6,265 nt of DNA from Ectothiorhodospiraceae bacterium (GTDB lineage: Bacteria > Pseudomonadota > Gammaproteobacteria > Nitrococcales > AK92), in assembly GCA_029263635.1 (NCBI GenBank), contig JAJUFY010000135.1, positions 1-6,265 of the forward strand, written 5' to 3'. Below are positions 6,118 to 6,265 of the stretch, piece by piece. The position numbers and the translations under genes are program-made. Under the pieces are notes generated by a model. That model searched no databases. It was not told where the DNA came from and saw only the letters and a list, made by a program, of their open reading frames with translations. Positions within the stretch are counted from its first letter, which is position 1. Every line of letters begins with the position of its first letter.

Positions 6118-6129
6118 CGAAACCCGCCC
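6105..6129. promoter_or_regulatory. Inverted repeat over the glgC -35 box (possible operator)
   Basis: A perfect 8-bp inverted repeat, GGGCGGGT and ACCCGCCC, has a 9-base spacer and includes the whole region of the glgC -35 element. Because it lies upstream of the predicted transcription start it would act as DNA (a dimeric-regulator site) and not as an mRNA hairpin. No regulator is recognised. In GC-rich DNA an 8-bp arm could arise by chance. Confidence 0.4.
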
Positions 6130-6252
6130 CGCCTCCCAGGCGCCGGGCAGCTCCACGGAGAGGCCCGCCGCGCCTGCCCCGCGCCCTCCCCGGTCAAGGG
6201 CCCACACCCCTCTAGTGTCGCCCGATATTTGGTGCTACTCTATGCCGCCTCT

Positions 6253-6265
6253 GGGGCCGTAGCTC
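6253..6265 (+). tRNA. 5' end of a tRNA gene, probably tRNA-Ala (cut by the right edge)
   Basis: The last 13 bases, GGGGCCGTAGCTC, have the layout of a tRNA start: a 7-base 5' acceptor strand (GGGGCCG), T8 and A9, then the D-stem strand GCTC. The GGGG start with G at position 3, which in tRNA-Ala forms the G3-U70 identity pair, and the following TAGCTC resemble bacterial tRNA-Ala genes. The anticodon and the pairing strands lie beyond the window, so the amino acid is a guess. It would be divergent from glgC. An AT-richer stretch just upstream (6236-6243) followed by a GC-rich GCCGCC could be a -10 and discriminator, but no clear -35 is seen. Confidence 0.5.

Overview
The window is GC-rich, densely packed chromosomal DNA with normal-looking intact genes and no insertion sequences or CRISPR. 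The gene families and the style of GlgC suggest a proteobacterium, most likely a gammaproteobacterium. That placement is inference from protein character only.

All five protein genes lie on the minus strand, so they read from right to left. From right to left: (1) at the extreme right edge the last 13 bases fit the 5' end of a plus-strand tRNA gene, probably tRNA-Ala, divergent from the rest. (2) glgC encodes ADP-glucose pyrophosphorylase, the committed step of glycogen synthesis. It is preceded by a good sigma70-type promoter whose -35 box sits inside a perfect inverted repeat. (3) After a 182-base gap with no convincing terminator comes a 969-residue membrane protein with a periplasmic PilJ/NarX-like sensor, HAMP, two PAS domains, GGDEF and EAL. 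It should make and/or break down cyclic di-GMP, and both catalytic sites look intact. It ends at a compact intrinsic terminator. (4) A 212-base gap holds that terminator, a Fur-box-like dyad and a possible promoter. (5) The operon exbB-exbD-tonB follows. It encodes the inner-membrane motor that energises TonB-dependent outer-membrane uptake, typically of ferric siderophores. tonB runs off the left edge after 101 codons, inside its Pro/Glu/Lys-rich periplasmic spacer, which is encoded by 12-bp tandem repeats. A strong 10-bp hairpin separates exbD from tonB.

The three units (glycogen, c-di-GMP signalling, TonB motor) have no obligatory link. The genes belong to known families. The points most worth a second look are the NarX-like P-box in the c-di-GMP enzyme, the Fur-like dyad, the exbD-tonB hairpin, the glgC operator-like repeat and the tRNA start at the edge. 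No gap between genes exceeds about 212 bases. Three of the five genes (tonB, exbD, the GGDEF/EAL gene) start with GTG.
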